From Streptomyces triticisoli (lineage in GTDB: Bacteria > Actinomycetota > Actinomycetes > Streptomycetales > Streptomycetaceae), in contig NZ_QFDQ01000269.1 in assembly GCF_003270085.1 (NCBI RefSeq), positions 1 through 47,276 of the forward strand: a stretch of 47,276 bases of DNA. The letters run 5' to 3'. Each line of letters starts with the position of its first letter. The first letter of the stretch is position 1. Below, piece by piece: positions 40,440-47,276 of the stretch. The position numbers and the translations under genes are program-made. The notes beneath the pieces were generated by a model. It saw only the letters and a list, made by a program, of their open reading frames with translations, made no database searches and was not told the origin of the DNA.

Positions 40440-41608
40440 TTGCGGCGCAGGGCGGCCATGTTCCGGTAGCCGATGCGGGCGTGTTCCAGGGACTGGGCCG
40501 GGTCGGTGGAGCTCGGGGCGTTGTCCTGTTCGACCATCGGGTTGTGGTAGTTGCGGTGGCCGACGCGGGAGAAGAAGGTCGTGTAGTCGATGACGCCGGT
40601 GCCGAAGGGGACCATGTCGTAGCCCTGGCCGTTGGTGGTGTTGATGACACCGTCCTTGGCGTGGAAGAGCGGGTAGCGCTTGTTGTGGGCGGCGACCAGG
40701 GCGGCCGGGTCGAAGATGTCCTGCCGGACGGCACCGTCGTGGTCGGTGTAGGTGCGGAACTTGTACTGGGCCACGTGTGCCCAGTAGATGTCCATCTCCA
40801 GCCAGACCAGCTTGGGGTCGGTGACGGACAGGAAGTACTCCAGCTTGCGGATGCCGGAGCTGCGGGTCGGGCGGCCCCGGTCGTCGAGCGGGCCGCCGTC
40901 GAGCAGGAAGCCGTACGCCGCGTCGTGGTTGTGGGTGTAGAGCTTGATCCCGGCTCTGCGGGCGATCTCGCCCATGGCGTTCCACTTGTCGGCGGCCACG
41001 TCCCAGTCGGCCCGGTAGGAGCTGCCGGTGGGGTCACCGCCGGTGCCCATGTGGCCCATGCCGAGGATGTTGGCGATCTCCAGGTGCTTCTTGAAGGTGT
41101 CCAGGTCCGCGGTGGTCAGGGGCCAGGACGGTGGGATGAAACCGTGGTTGCCCTGCGCTCTCAGCCCGTAGTCGTCCAGCCAGCGGCGCAGCAGCCGGGC
41201 GCCCTCGACGGTCTCCAGGTTGGCGCCGCCGGGGGCGTTGGCGTGCTGGCGGTAACCGGCGAACTCCACCTGGCGGTAGCCGAAGCGGGCCAGCTGTTCG
41301 AAGACGGCGCGGAAGCCGGAGGGCAGGTTGGTGGAGAGCGGGTCGCGTCCGGTGGCGTCGCGGACCGTGTAGAGGATGATGCCGCGCTTGTCCTCGGGGA
41401 CGAGCAGGTGGCCCTTGGCCTTGCCGGGCGTCCCGGTCGCGGGCGCCGCCTGCACGGGGGCCGCGCCGAGGACGGGGGCGGCGATCGCGCCGGCCGCGAC
41501 GGCGGTGCAGGTGCCGAGGAAGCCGCGGCGGCCTATGCCGAGGCTGCGGCGCAGCTGGTCGTCGGTGCCGTGATCGGCTGCGTGGTCGGTTGCGTGGAGG
41601 TCGTTCAC
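40436..41608 (-). CDS. Tat-exported sugar-phosphate isomerase/epimerase-like TIM-barrel protein
   Basis: The 390-residue precursor has a twin-arginine signal (GIGRRGFLGT, hydrophobic core to GAAPVQA) and an AP-endonuclease-2-type TIM barrel (YRQVEFAGY, LYTHNHDAAYGF, VWLEMDIYWAH, FHAKDG). Relatives isomerise or oxidise sugars using metal His/Glu/Asp ligands, which appear present. GTG 41608 overlaps the upstream phosphatase stop. Its own stop codon (40438-40436) lies within the terminal TCAA of the TnpB element, so the insertion fixes its C-terminus. It is the last gene of the ebo operon. Confidence 0.82.
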   Translation of the reverse strand: MNDLHATDHAADHGTDDQLRRSLGIGRRGFLGTCTAVAAGAIAAPVLGAAPVQAAPATGTPGKAKGHLLVPEDKRGIILYTVRDATGRDPLSTNLPSGFRAVFEQLARFGYRQVEFAGYRQHANAPGGANLETVEGARLLRRWLDDYGLRAQGNHGFIPPSWPLTTADLDTFKKHLEIANILGMGHMGTGGDPTGSSYRADWDVAADKWNAMGEIARRAGIKLYTHNHDAAYGFLLDGGPLDDRGRPTRSSGIRKLEYFLSVTDPKLVWLEMDIYWAHVAQYKFRTYTDHDGAVRQDIFDPAALVAAHNKRYPLFHAKDGVINTTNGQGYDMVPFGTGVIDYTTFFSRVGHRNYHNPMVEQDNAPSSTDPAQSLEHARIGYRNMAALRRN

Positions 41609-43032
41609 GGGTGCCTCTTTTCGGACTGGTGCTCGGCTCCGCCGAGACCGGCGAGCTGGAGAAGGAGTGACTTCACGTCGGTGGCCGCGACGCGGTCGCC
41701 GACGGCGCGGGGGGTGGAGCAGATGAGGAGCGGACCGTCGTCGTCGCTCCTGGGGAGGCGGCCGTGGCTGCCGCGGATGGGGGACGCGTCGAGGGGGACG
41801 ACCGCCATGCGGTAGCGCAGGCCGAGTTTCTTGCGGGCCAGGGCGGTGGCTGCCTTGACCTTGACGTAGGGGTCGAGCGGGTCCATGAACAGTTCGACCG
41901 GGTCGTAGCCGGGTTTGCGGTGGATCTCGACCAGCTGGGCGAAGTCGGGCGCGCGGTCGTCGTCGAGCCAGTAGTAGTACGTGAACCAGGCGTCGGGTTC
42001 GGCGACGGCGACGAGTTCGCCGGAGCGCGGGTGGTCGAGGTGGTGGGCCTCCTTGCCCTCGTCGTCGAGGATCTGGTCGATGCCGGGCAGGCCGTCGAGG
42101 GCGGCCCGGGTGGCGTCCAGGTCCTCGGGGCGGCGTACGTAGACGTGGGCGATCTGGTGGTCGGCGACGGCGAAGGCGCGTGAGGCCATCGGGTCGAGGT
42201 ACTCCATGCCGTCCTGGGTGTGCACCTCGAGCAGGCCGGCCCTGCGCAGGGCACGGTTGATGTGGACGGGGCGGTCGGCGCGGGTGATGCCGTACTCGGA
42301 CAGGGCGACGACGGTACGGCCCTCGGCGCGGGCGTCGTCCAGGAGGGGCGCCATGGCCGTGTCCAGGTCGGTGGCCGCCTGCAGGGAGCGGGGGTCGTCG
42401 GGGCCGTAACGCTGCAGGTCGTAGTCGAGGTGCGGGAGGTAGCAGAGTGTCAGGTCGGGGTGGCGGGTGCGGTTGATGTGGCGGGTGGCGTCGATGATCC
42501 ACTGGCTGGAGACGAGGTCGGCGCCGGGGCCCCAGAAGTGGAAGAGGGGGAAGGTGCCGAACTTCCCGGTGAGTTCGTCGTGCAGGGACGGCGGGCGGGT
42601 GTAGCAGTCGGGTTCCTTGCGGCCGTCGGCGTAGTAGACCGGGCGGGGTGTGACGGTGATGTCGGTGTCGGCACCCATGGCGTACCACCAGCAGATGTTG
42701 GCGACCGTGTAGCCGGGGTGTGCGCGGCGGGCGGCGTCCCACAGCTTGTCGCCGGCGACCAGGCCGTTGTGCTGGCGCCACAGCAGGACCTCGCCGAGTT
42801 CGCGGAAGTACCAGCCGTTGCCGACGATTCCGTGCTCGGAGGGCAGGGCGCCGGTCAGGAAGGTGGACTGGGCGGCGCAGGTGACGGCGGGCAGGACGGT
42901 GCCGAGCGGGGCGTGGGAGCCGGACTGGGCGAGGGACTTGAGGTGGGGCATGTGGTCGAGGAGCCGGGGGGTGAGGCCGACGACGTCCAGGACGAGCAGC
43001 GGCGTCGGTCCCGGTTGCTGGGGCCGGGTCAT
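41605..43032 (-). CDS. EboF-like alkaline-phosphatase/phosphodiesterase-fold enzyme
   Basis: The 475-residue enzyme belongs to the type I phosphodiesterase/nucleotide pyrophosphatase group: LLVLDVVGLTP (first metal Asp), AVTCAAQSTFLTGALPSEHG (nucleophile Thr region), YLPHLDYDLQRYG, VVALSEYGI and IAHVYVR. No signal peptide is seen. It matches the position and type of EboF in ebo clusters; the natural substrate is unknown. ATG 43032 overlaps the eboE stop (ATGA). Confidence 0.78.
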   Translation of the reverse strand: MTRPQQPGPTPLLVLDVVGLTPRLLDHMPHLKSLAQSGSHAPLGTVLPAVTCAAQSTFLTGALPSEHGIVGNGWYFRELGEVLLWRQHNGLVAGDKLWDAARRAHPGYTVANICWWYAMGADTDITVTPRPVYYADGRKEPDCYTRPPSLHDELTGKFGTFPLFHFWGPGADLVSSQWIIDATRHINRTRHPDLTLCYLPHLDYDLQRYGPDDPRSLQAATDLDTAMAPLLDDARAEGRTVVALSEYGITRADRPVHINRALRRAGLLEVHTQDGMEYLDPMASRAFAVADHQIAHVYVRRPEDLDATRAALDGLPGIDQILDDEGKEAHHLDHPRSGELVAVAEPDAWFTYYYWLDDDRAPDFAQLVEIHRKPGYDPVELFMDPLDPYVKVKAATALARKKLGLRYRMAVVPLDASPIRGSHGRLPRSDDDGPLLICSTPRAVGDRVAATDVKSLLLQLAGLGGAEHQSEKRHP

Positions 43033-44228
43033 GGCAGCTCCTTCAGGCCGAGGTCGGTCAGCAGGTCGCGGGCGAGGGCGAGTTCGGCGGCGATGCCGTC
43101 GGTAAGCCGGGCGCGGTCGCGGGGGCGCAGCTCGGGCGGGAGGGCCTGCCAGGTGTAGGTCTCGACCTCGAGGTGGCGGGTGAGCGGGTGCGGGCCGCCG
43201 ACGAGCCGGGTCAGGGCGGCCTTCAGGACCGGGAGGGTGGAGGTGAGGGGGGCGGCGGGGGCCGCGTGCAGGGGGACGTGGAAGTGGGCGCGCCAGGGTG
43301 CGGTGTAGGGGAGTGCGTTGCCGCCGAGGGCTTCTCCCAGGTCGTCGGTGCCGTGCAGGCCGGTGGCGGTGCTGGTGCCGGTGGCGGTGGCGGTGGCGGT
43401 GATAGTGCGGGTCTGGTGCAGGAAGCGGGGTTCGTCGAAGGCGGCGAGGGCCTCGCGGACCTCGGGCAGGTGGGGGTGTTCGGCGTGCAGGGCGGCGGAC
43501 AGCTGGGACTTGACGACGGGGACGCGGGCTTCGGTGAGGGCGTCGAGGGCGGTCGCCGGGTCCTCGAAGGAGGTGGCGAGGTGGCAGGTGTCGACGCAGA
43601 TGCCGATGCGGTCGTGGGCGATCGCGGTCAGCGGGGCGATCGCGTCGTGCGTGGTCTCCACGGTGCAGCCGGGTTCCGGTTCCAGGCCGACGCGAATGGA
43701 GCGGCCGGTCAACTCCTTGAGGGAGTCCAGGCGTTCGGCCAGGGTGCGCAGGGCGGTGCGGGCCTGCTCGGCGCGTGTGTCGTCGTACGCGGTGCGCCAG
43801 GCCAGGGGCAGGGTGGAGATGCTGCCCTCGGTGACGTCGTCCGGGAGGAGGCCGGCGAGGACGCGGGCGAGGGCGGTGGTGTGGTCGAGGCGTTCGGGGT
43901 CGGCCCAGTCGGGCTTGTAGACGCGGTACTTGACCTCTTCGGCGCCGAAGCCCTCGTAGGGGAAGCCGTTGAGGGTGACGACCTCCAGGCCGTGCCGGTC
44001 GAGTTCGGCGCGCAGGCCGCGCAGCGCGGACGGGTCGGTGTCGAGGGTGCGGGCGGCGTCGCGGGCGAGCCAGAGGCCGATGCCCAGGCGGTCCCGGCCG
44101 AGGCGGCGGCGTACGGGCTCGCAGTGGTCGCGGAGTTGGGCGAGGACGCCGTCGAGGGTTTCGGCGGGGTGGACGTTGGTGCAGTAGGCGAGGTGGACGG
44201 TGGAGCCGTCGGGGTGGCGGAAGCGCAT
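43029..44228 (-). CDS. eboE: Metabolite traffic protein EboE
   Basis: The 399-residue protein is a xylose-isomerase-like TIM barrel: LAYCTNVHPAETLDGV near the start, GLWLARDAA, TLNGFPYEGF, LEPEPGCTVET, GICVDTCHLA and VETYTWQALP. EboE is the hallmark gene of ebo clusters, which in a cyanobacterium are needed to move the scytonemin precursor to the periplasm. A GCC/ACC microrepeat around 43370-43400 encodes a Thr/Ala-rich loop (ITATATATGTSTATG). It starts 3 bp after the TatD-like gene. Confidence 0.88.
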   Translation of the reverse strand: MRFRHPDGSTVHLAYCTNVHPAETLDGVLAQLRDHCEPVRRRLGRDRLGIGLWLARDAARTLDTDPSALRGLRAELDRHGLEVVTLNGFPYEGFGAEEVKYRVYKPDWADPERLDHTTALARVLAGLLPDDVTEGSISTLPLAWRTAYDDTRAEQARTALRTLAERLDSLKELTGRSIRVGLEPEPGCTVETTHDAIAPLTAIAHDRIGICVDTCHLATSFEDPATALDALTEARVPVVKSQLSAALHAEHPHLPEVREALAAFDEPRFLHQTRTITATATATGTSTATGLHGTDDLGEALGGNALPYTAPWRAHFHVPLHAAPAAPLTSTLPVLKAALTRLVGGPHPLTRHLEVETYTWQALPPELRPRDRARLTDGIAAELALARDLLTDLGLKELP

Positions 44229-44231
44229 CGC

Positions 44232-45080
44232 TCACTCCCCGCCGCGCAGGATGCTGTTGCCCTCGTGTGTGGCGTCGGTCGCGGCGACGTCGAGGTCCAG
44301 CCTGCCGCTGAGGCCGTAGAAGGCGACGGGGTTGCGCCACAGGACGAGGTCCACGTCGTCCTCGGTGAAGCCCTCGGCGAGCATCAGGTCGCCGACCTTG
44401 CGGGTCTTGAGGGGGTCGCTCCTGCCCCAGTCCGCCGCGGAGTTGACCAGTACCTTCTCGGTGCCGTGGGCGCGCAGGATCGCGACCATCCGCTCCTCGT
44501 CCATCTTGGTGTCGGGATAGACGGAGAAGCCGAGCCAGCAGCCGCTGTCCTTGGCCTCCTTGACGGTGGTCTCGTTGAGGTGGTCGATCAGGACGCGGTC
44601 CATGGGCAGCGCCGACTCCCGCACGACGTCGAGGGTGCGGCGCAGGCCGGCGAGCTTGTCGCGGTGCGGGGTGTGGACGAGGGCGGGCAGGCCGTGGTCG
44701 GCGGCGAGCTGCAACTGGGTGGCCACGGCGGTGTCCTCGGCCGGGGTCATCGAGTCGTAGCCGATCTCGCCGACGGCGACGACCCGGTCCTTGACGAGGT
44801 AGCGGGGCAGTTCGTCGAGGACGGGCAGGCAGCGCGGGTCGTTGGCCTCCTTGGGGTTCAGGGCGATGGTGCAGTGGTGGGCGATGCCGTACTGGGCGGC
44901 GCGGAAGGGTTCCCAGCCGATCAGGGCGTCGAAGTAGTCGAGGAAGGAGGCGGGCGAGGTGCGGGGCTGGCCGAGCCAGAAGGCGGGCTCCACGACGGCC
45001 CGGACGCCGGCGGCGTACATGGCCTCGTAGTCGTCGGTGGTCCTGGACGTCATGTGGATGTGGGGGTCGAAGATGCGCAT
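44232..45080 (-). CDS. eboB: TatD-family metal-dependent hydrolase (EboB)
   Basis: The 282-residue amidohydrolase-fold enzyme has the TatD metal motif DPHIHM, then VAVGEIGYD, PALVHTPHR, VLIDHLNE and a late NSAADWG. TatD proteins are DNases or small-molecule hydrolases; in ebo clusters the substrate is not known. The start overlaps the eboA stop by one base. Confidence 0.85.
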   Translation of the reverse strand: MRIFDPHIHMTSRTTDDYEAMYAAGVRAVVEPAFWLGQPRTSPASFLDYFDALIGWEPFRAAQYGIAHHCTIALNPKEANDPRCLPVLDELPRYLVKDRVVAVGEIGYDSMTPAEDTAVATQLQLAADHGLPALVHTPHRDKLAGLRRTLDVVRESALPMDRVLIDHLNETTVKEAKDSGCWLGFSVYPDTKMDEERMVAILRAHGTEKVLVNSAADWGRSDPLKTRKVGDLMLAEGFTEDDVDLVLWRNPVAFYGLSGRLDLDVAATDATHEGNSILRGGE

Positions 45081-45796
45081 CAGGACTCCTTGCCGTGGGG
45101 GTCGACCGGGCCGTGCGGCGCGGTCTCGGGCTCGGGCGCGGTCTCGGGCACGGTCCCGGTCAGGGTCAGTACGCGGTGCAGGTCCTCGGGGACCGGGCGG
45201 CCGGCGGCGGTGCGTTCGGCCGCGTAGTCGCCGAGCATGCGGGCGAGTTCGGCGTCGCCGCGGGAGCGGCGGGCCAGGTCCGCGACACTGTCGACGGGTA
45301 CGCCGGTGAACAGGCACTTCAGGACGGCGTGCCGCCACGGGTGGGGTGCCAGGTGCCGGGCGGCGTACGGGCCCGCGGCGGCGGCGAGCAGCCGGGTGTC
45401 GTTGGTGCGCAGGGCGTCCTCGACGAGCGGCACCGCGTCCGGGCCGGGCACGAGGTGCGGCAGGGCGTGCAGGACGGCGCGGCGCTCGTCGGCGGTGCCC
45501 TGGCGGTAGACCCGGGTGAGGGCGTCCAGGTCGGCGCGGGCCGCGTGCAGGATGAGGACGCGGGCGGCGTCGGCGTGGCCGGCACCGCAGCGGCGACCGG
45601 CCTCGGCCAGGCGCAGCTCCCATACGGATATGGGGCCGTGGATGCCGGGATGGGCGGCGGCCTCGTCGAGCGCCTGGTCGAGCCAGGCCCGGGCGGCCGG
45701 GGGCAGGTGGGCGGTCAGGACTGTGTGCAGCTCGTCCACGGGGACGAGGGCGGTGCCGGCCGCGGGGGTGCCCGTGGGGTCCTGCGGGTGGGTCAT
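45080..45796 (-). CDS. eboA: EboA domain protein
   Basis: The 238-residue cytoplasmic protein is alpha-helical and matches EboA by its C-terminal core: DTRLLAAAAGPYAARHL, PWRHAVLKCLFTGVPV, then ELARMLGDYAAERTAAGRPV. EboA has no known enzyme activity. The C-terminal tail (TVPETAPEPETAPHG) is encoded by a microrepeat. ATGA overlap with the upstream gene and TGATG overlap with eboB indicate strict coupling. Confidence 0.85.
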   Translation of the reverse strand: MTHPQDPTGTPAAGTALVPVDELHTVLTAHLPPAARAWLDQALDEAAAHPGIHGPISVWELRLAEAGRRCGAGHADAARVLILHAARADLDALTRVYRQGTADERRAVLHALPHLVPGPDAVPLVEDALRTNDTRLLAAAAGPYAARHLAPHPWRHAVLKCLFTGVPVDSVADLARRSRGDAELARMLGDYAAERTAAGRPVPEDLHRVLTLTGTVPETAPEPETAPHGPVDPHGKES

Positions 45797-46662
45797 CGGG
45801 TGCTCCCTTCAGCGGTGGCCGCCCGGCGGAGGAAGGGCAGGGAGAGTTCGGCGTAGTGGGGGCCGGCGTGGGAGTGGCGGGGCAGTTCCACGACGGTCAG
45901 GCCCTGGTAGCCGGTGGCGGCCAGGGCCGCCAGGACCGGCGGGAAGTCGATCTCGCCGTCCCCGAAGGGCAGGTGTTCGTGGACGCCGCGGCGCATGTCC
46001 TCGATCTGGACGTGTTTGAGCCAGGGCGCGGCGGCGCGGACGCAGTCGGCGGGCGGGAGCGGTTCGAGGCACTGGCAGTGGCCGATGTCGAGGGTCAGAC
46101 CGAGGTGGTCGGGGTCGCCGAGGAGGCGGCGCAGGTGGTGGAAGTCGGCGAGGGTGGCGAGGAGGTGGCCGGGTTCGGGTTCCACGGCGAGGGGGACGCC
46201 GGCGGCGCCGGCCGCGTCCAGGACGGGGGTCAGGGACTCGGCCAGCCGCTTCCACGCCGTGTCCTGGTCGGTGCCGGGCGGGGTGATGCCGCTGAAGCAG
46301 TGCACGGCGTGGGCGCCGAGGTCGGCGGCGACCCGTACGGCGCGCAGCAGCAGGCCGGCGCGGCGGGCGCGGTCCCCGGGGTCCGCGTCGAGGAGGGAGG
46401 GGCCGTGTTTGCGGCGCGGGTCGAGCACATAGCGGGCGCCCGTCTCCACGGTGACCTGAAGGCCGAGGGCGTCCAGCCGGTGCGCGATCCGGCGGGTGCG
46501 GGTGGCGAGGTCGGGGGCGAGCGGGTCGAGGTGCATGTGGTCGAGGGTCAGTCCCACGCCGTCGTAGCCGAGGTCGGCGAGCAGGGCGAGGGCGTCGTCG
46601 AGGCGGAGGTCGGCGAGGCCGTTGGTGCCGTAGCCGAAGCGGAGGGCCCGGGGGCTGCTCAT
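45793..46662 (-). CDS. Sugar-phosphate isomerase/epimerase (TIM barrel) of the ebo operon
   Basis: The 289-residue AP-endonuclease-2-type TIM barrel shows FGYGTNGLADLRLDDAL, GYDGVGLTLDHMHL, VAVEPEPGHLL split across the fold (LAVEPEPGHL), LTLDIGHCQCL, KHVQIEDMRRG and GLTVVELPRHSH, with plausible Glu/Asp/His metal ligands. It may replace the EboD step found in other phyla, but that is inference. The ATG overlaps the prenyltransferase stop. Confidence 0.82.
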   Translation of the reverse strand: MSSPRALRFGYGTNGLADLRLDDALALLADLGYDGVGLTLDHMHLDPLAPDLATRTRRIAHRLDALGLQVTVETGARYVLDPRRKHGPSLLDADPGDRARRAGLLLRAVRVAADLGAHAVHCFSGITPPGTDQDTAWKRLAESLTPVLDAAGAAGVPLAVEPEPGHLLATLADFHHLRRLLGDPDHLGLTLDIGHCQCLEPLPPADCVRAAAPWLKHVQIEDMRRGVHEHLPFGDGEIDFPPVLAALAATGYQGLTVVELPRHSHAGPHYAELSLPFLRRAATAEGSTR

Positions 46663-47276
46663 GTGACGCTCACCTTTCTCGCGAACCGGCGGGCGAGCGG
46701 CGCCAGGGCCGCCGTGGCCAGGGCGGTGACCGGTGCGCCGGCGCGGGCGGACAGCGCGGCCTGGAGGGGGATCATGGCGCGGATGCCGCCGCCGACGGCT
46801 CGTTGGACGAGGGGTGGGGAGGGGTTGAGGGCGGCGTGGAGACAGGGGCGGGCGGAGGTGAGGGCGTAGGCGGTGGTGAGTGCGGTCACCGGGGAGAGGG
46901 TCTTCCTGTCCGGCCGTGTGTCCCGCCGCCGCAGGAGCAGGCCGGTGAGGGTGGCGGTCGTGGCCAGGGCGGCCAGGGGCGCCGCGGCGGAGCCGCCGGT
47001 GGTCTCGCGGCGGGAGACGGCTGTGACGGCGAAGGTGTGGGCGCTCAGCAGGGCGGCCGACGGAAGGGCCGCGCGGAGGCGGCCGCCGGTCGCCGCGGCG
47101 CCGAGCAGCAGGTCGAGGCCGCGGGCCGCCGCCATGGCGACCGGGCCCGCCGGGGTGTGCTTCAGGGCCAGGTCGTACGCCCATACGGTGGCCGCGAGAG
47201 GCGCGGCGACCGCCAGCGCGGGCCGGCCGGCGCGGGACGCCAGGCCCAGGCCCGCCGCCGTGAACGCGCAGGCCGC
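46659..47276 (-). CDS. eboC: UbiA-family prenyltransferase (EboC-like), 5' end outside window
   Basis: The visible 205 residues are a hydrophobic UbiA-type chain with WAYDLALKHTPAGPVAMAAAR and LDLLLGAAATGG, the conserved second half of EboC-like prenyltransferases, then several transmembrane helices and a basic tail (RRFARKVSVT). UbiA enzymes attach isoprenyl groups to small acceptors in the membrane. The frame is open to the window edge, so the N-terminus with the first Asp-rich motif is not seen. Confidence 0.75.
   Translation of the reverse strand, partial: AACAFTAAGLGLASRAGRPALAVAAPLAATVWAYDLALKHTPAGPVAMAAARGLDLLLGAAATGGRLRAALPSAALLSAHTFAVTAVSRRETTGGSAAAPLAALATTATLTGLLLRRRDTRPDRKTLSPVTALTTAYALTSARPCLHAALNPSPPLVQRAVGGGIRAMIPLQAALSARAGAPVTALATAALAPLARRFARKVSVT

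Overview
The window is chromosomal DNA of a Streptomyces-type actinomycete. The evidence is very high GC with strongly GC-biased third codon positions, frequent GTG starts and ATGA/GTGA gene overlaps. Typical gene families also point there: LAL-type ATPase, DUF574 methyltransferase, Tat-exported hydrolases, a second ctaD, EboA and STM4011-4015.

Layout. 0-7 kb: anti-sigma-type ATPase, a PIN toxin whose antitoxin frame has no stop, an McrC remnant, a DUF4352 lipoprotein with a four-unit PHO-box-like array upstream, an orphan N6-DNA methylase, and a stand-alone cytochrome oxidase subunit I. 7.4-12.9 kb: a tightly coupled STM4015-STM4014-STM4013-STM4012-STM4011 cluster (leucine-rich repeat protein, ATP-grasp, alkaline-phosphatase-fold hydrolase, two radical SAM enzymes) plus an extra truncated STM4015 N-terminal domain. 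This set is widely conserved but its product is unknown, so it is the best candidate for an undescribed pathway here. 12.9-18.8 kb: a LAL-like ATPase without its DNA-binding domain, a secreted D-Ala-D-Ala carboxypeptidase, and a GAF/PucR regulator. 18.9-27.1 kb: a livGFKHM importer divergent from an acyl-CoA synthetase and a secreted tannase/feruloyl-esterase-like hydrolase, which could together hydrolyse, import and CoA-activate a carboxylic acid.

27.2-32.2 kb: a VapBC-like pair, an SMC-type ATPase remnant, a methyltransferase, a flavin monooxygenase and a degenerate-PyrD/membrane fusion. 32.3-38.9 kb looks like a decayed island bounded by an intact tRNA-Leu(GAG) and a diverged copy of that tRNA's 3' end and terminator. 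It carries an MJ1316/2H-phosphoesterase RNA-repair-type gene, NfeD plus flotillin, a DUF574 methyltransferase, PhoX, and remnants of an FG-GAP protein, an IS5 transposase and a serine recombinase. 39.1-40.4 kb: an IS200/IS605 element with catalytically complete TnpB, a predicted omega-RNA end, and a tnpA cut to about 33 codons. Its right end supplies the stop codon of the neighbouring gene.

40.4-47.3 kb (minus strand): an actinobacterial ebo cluster of seven overlapping or near-contiguous genes (eboC-like UbiA, TIM-barrel epimerase, eboA, eboB/TatD, eboE, eboF-like phosphatase, Tat-exported TIM-barrel protein), known elsewhere for moving a metabolite precursor to the periplasm. The last gene upstream is cut by the window edge.

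All functional names come from motif and family recognition by eye. No database search was run.
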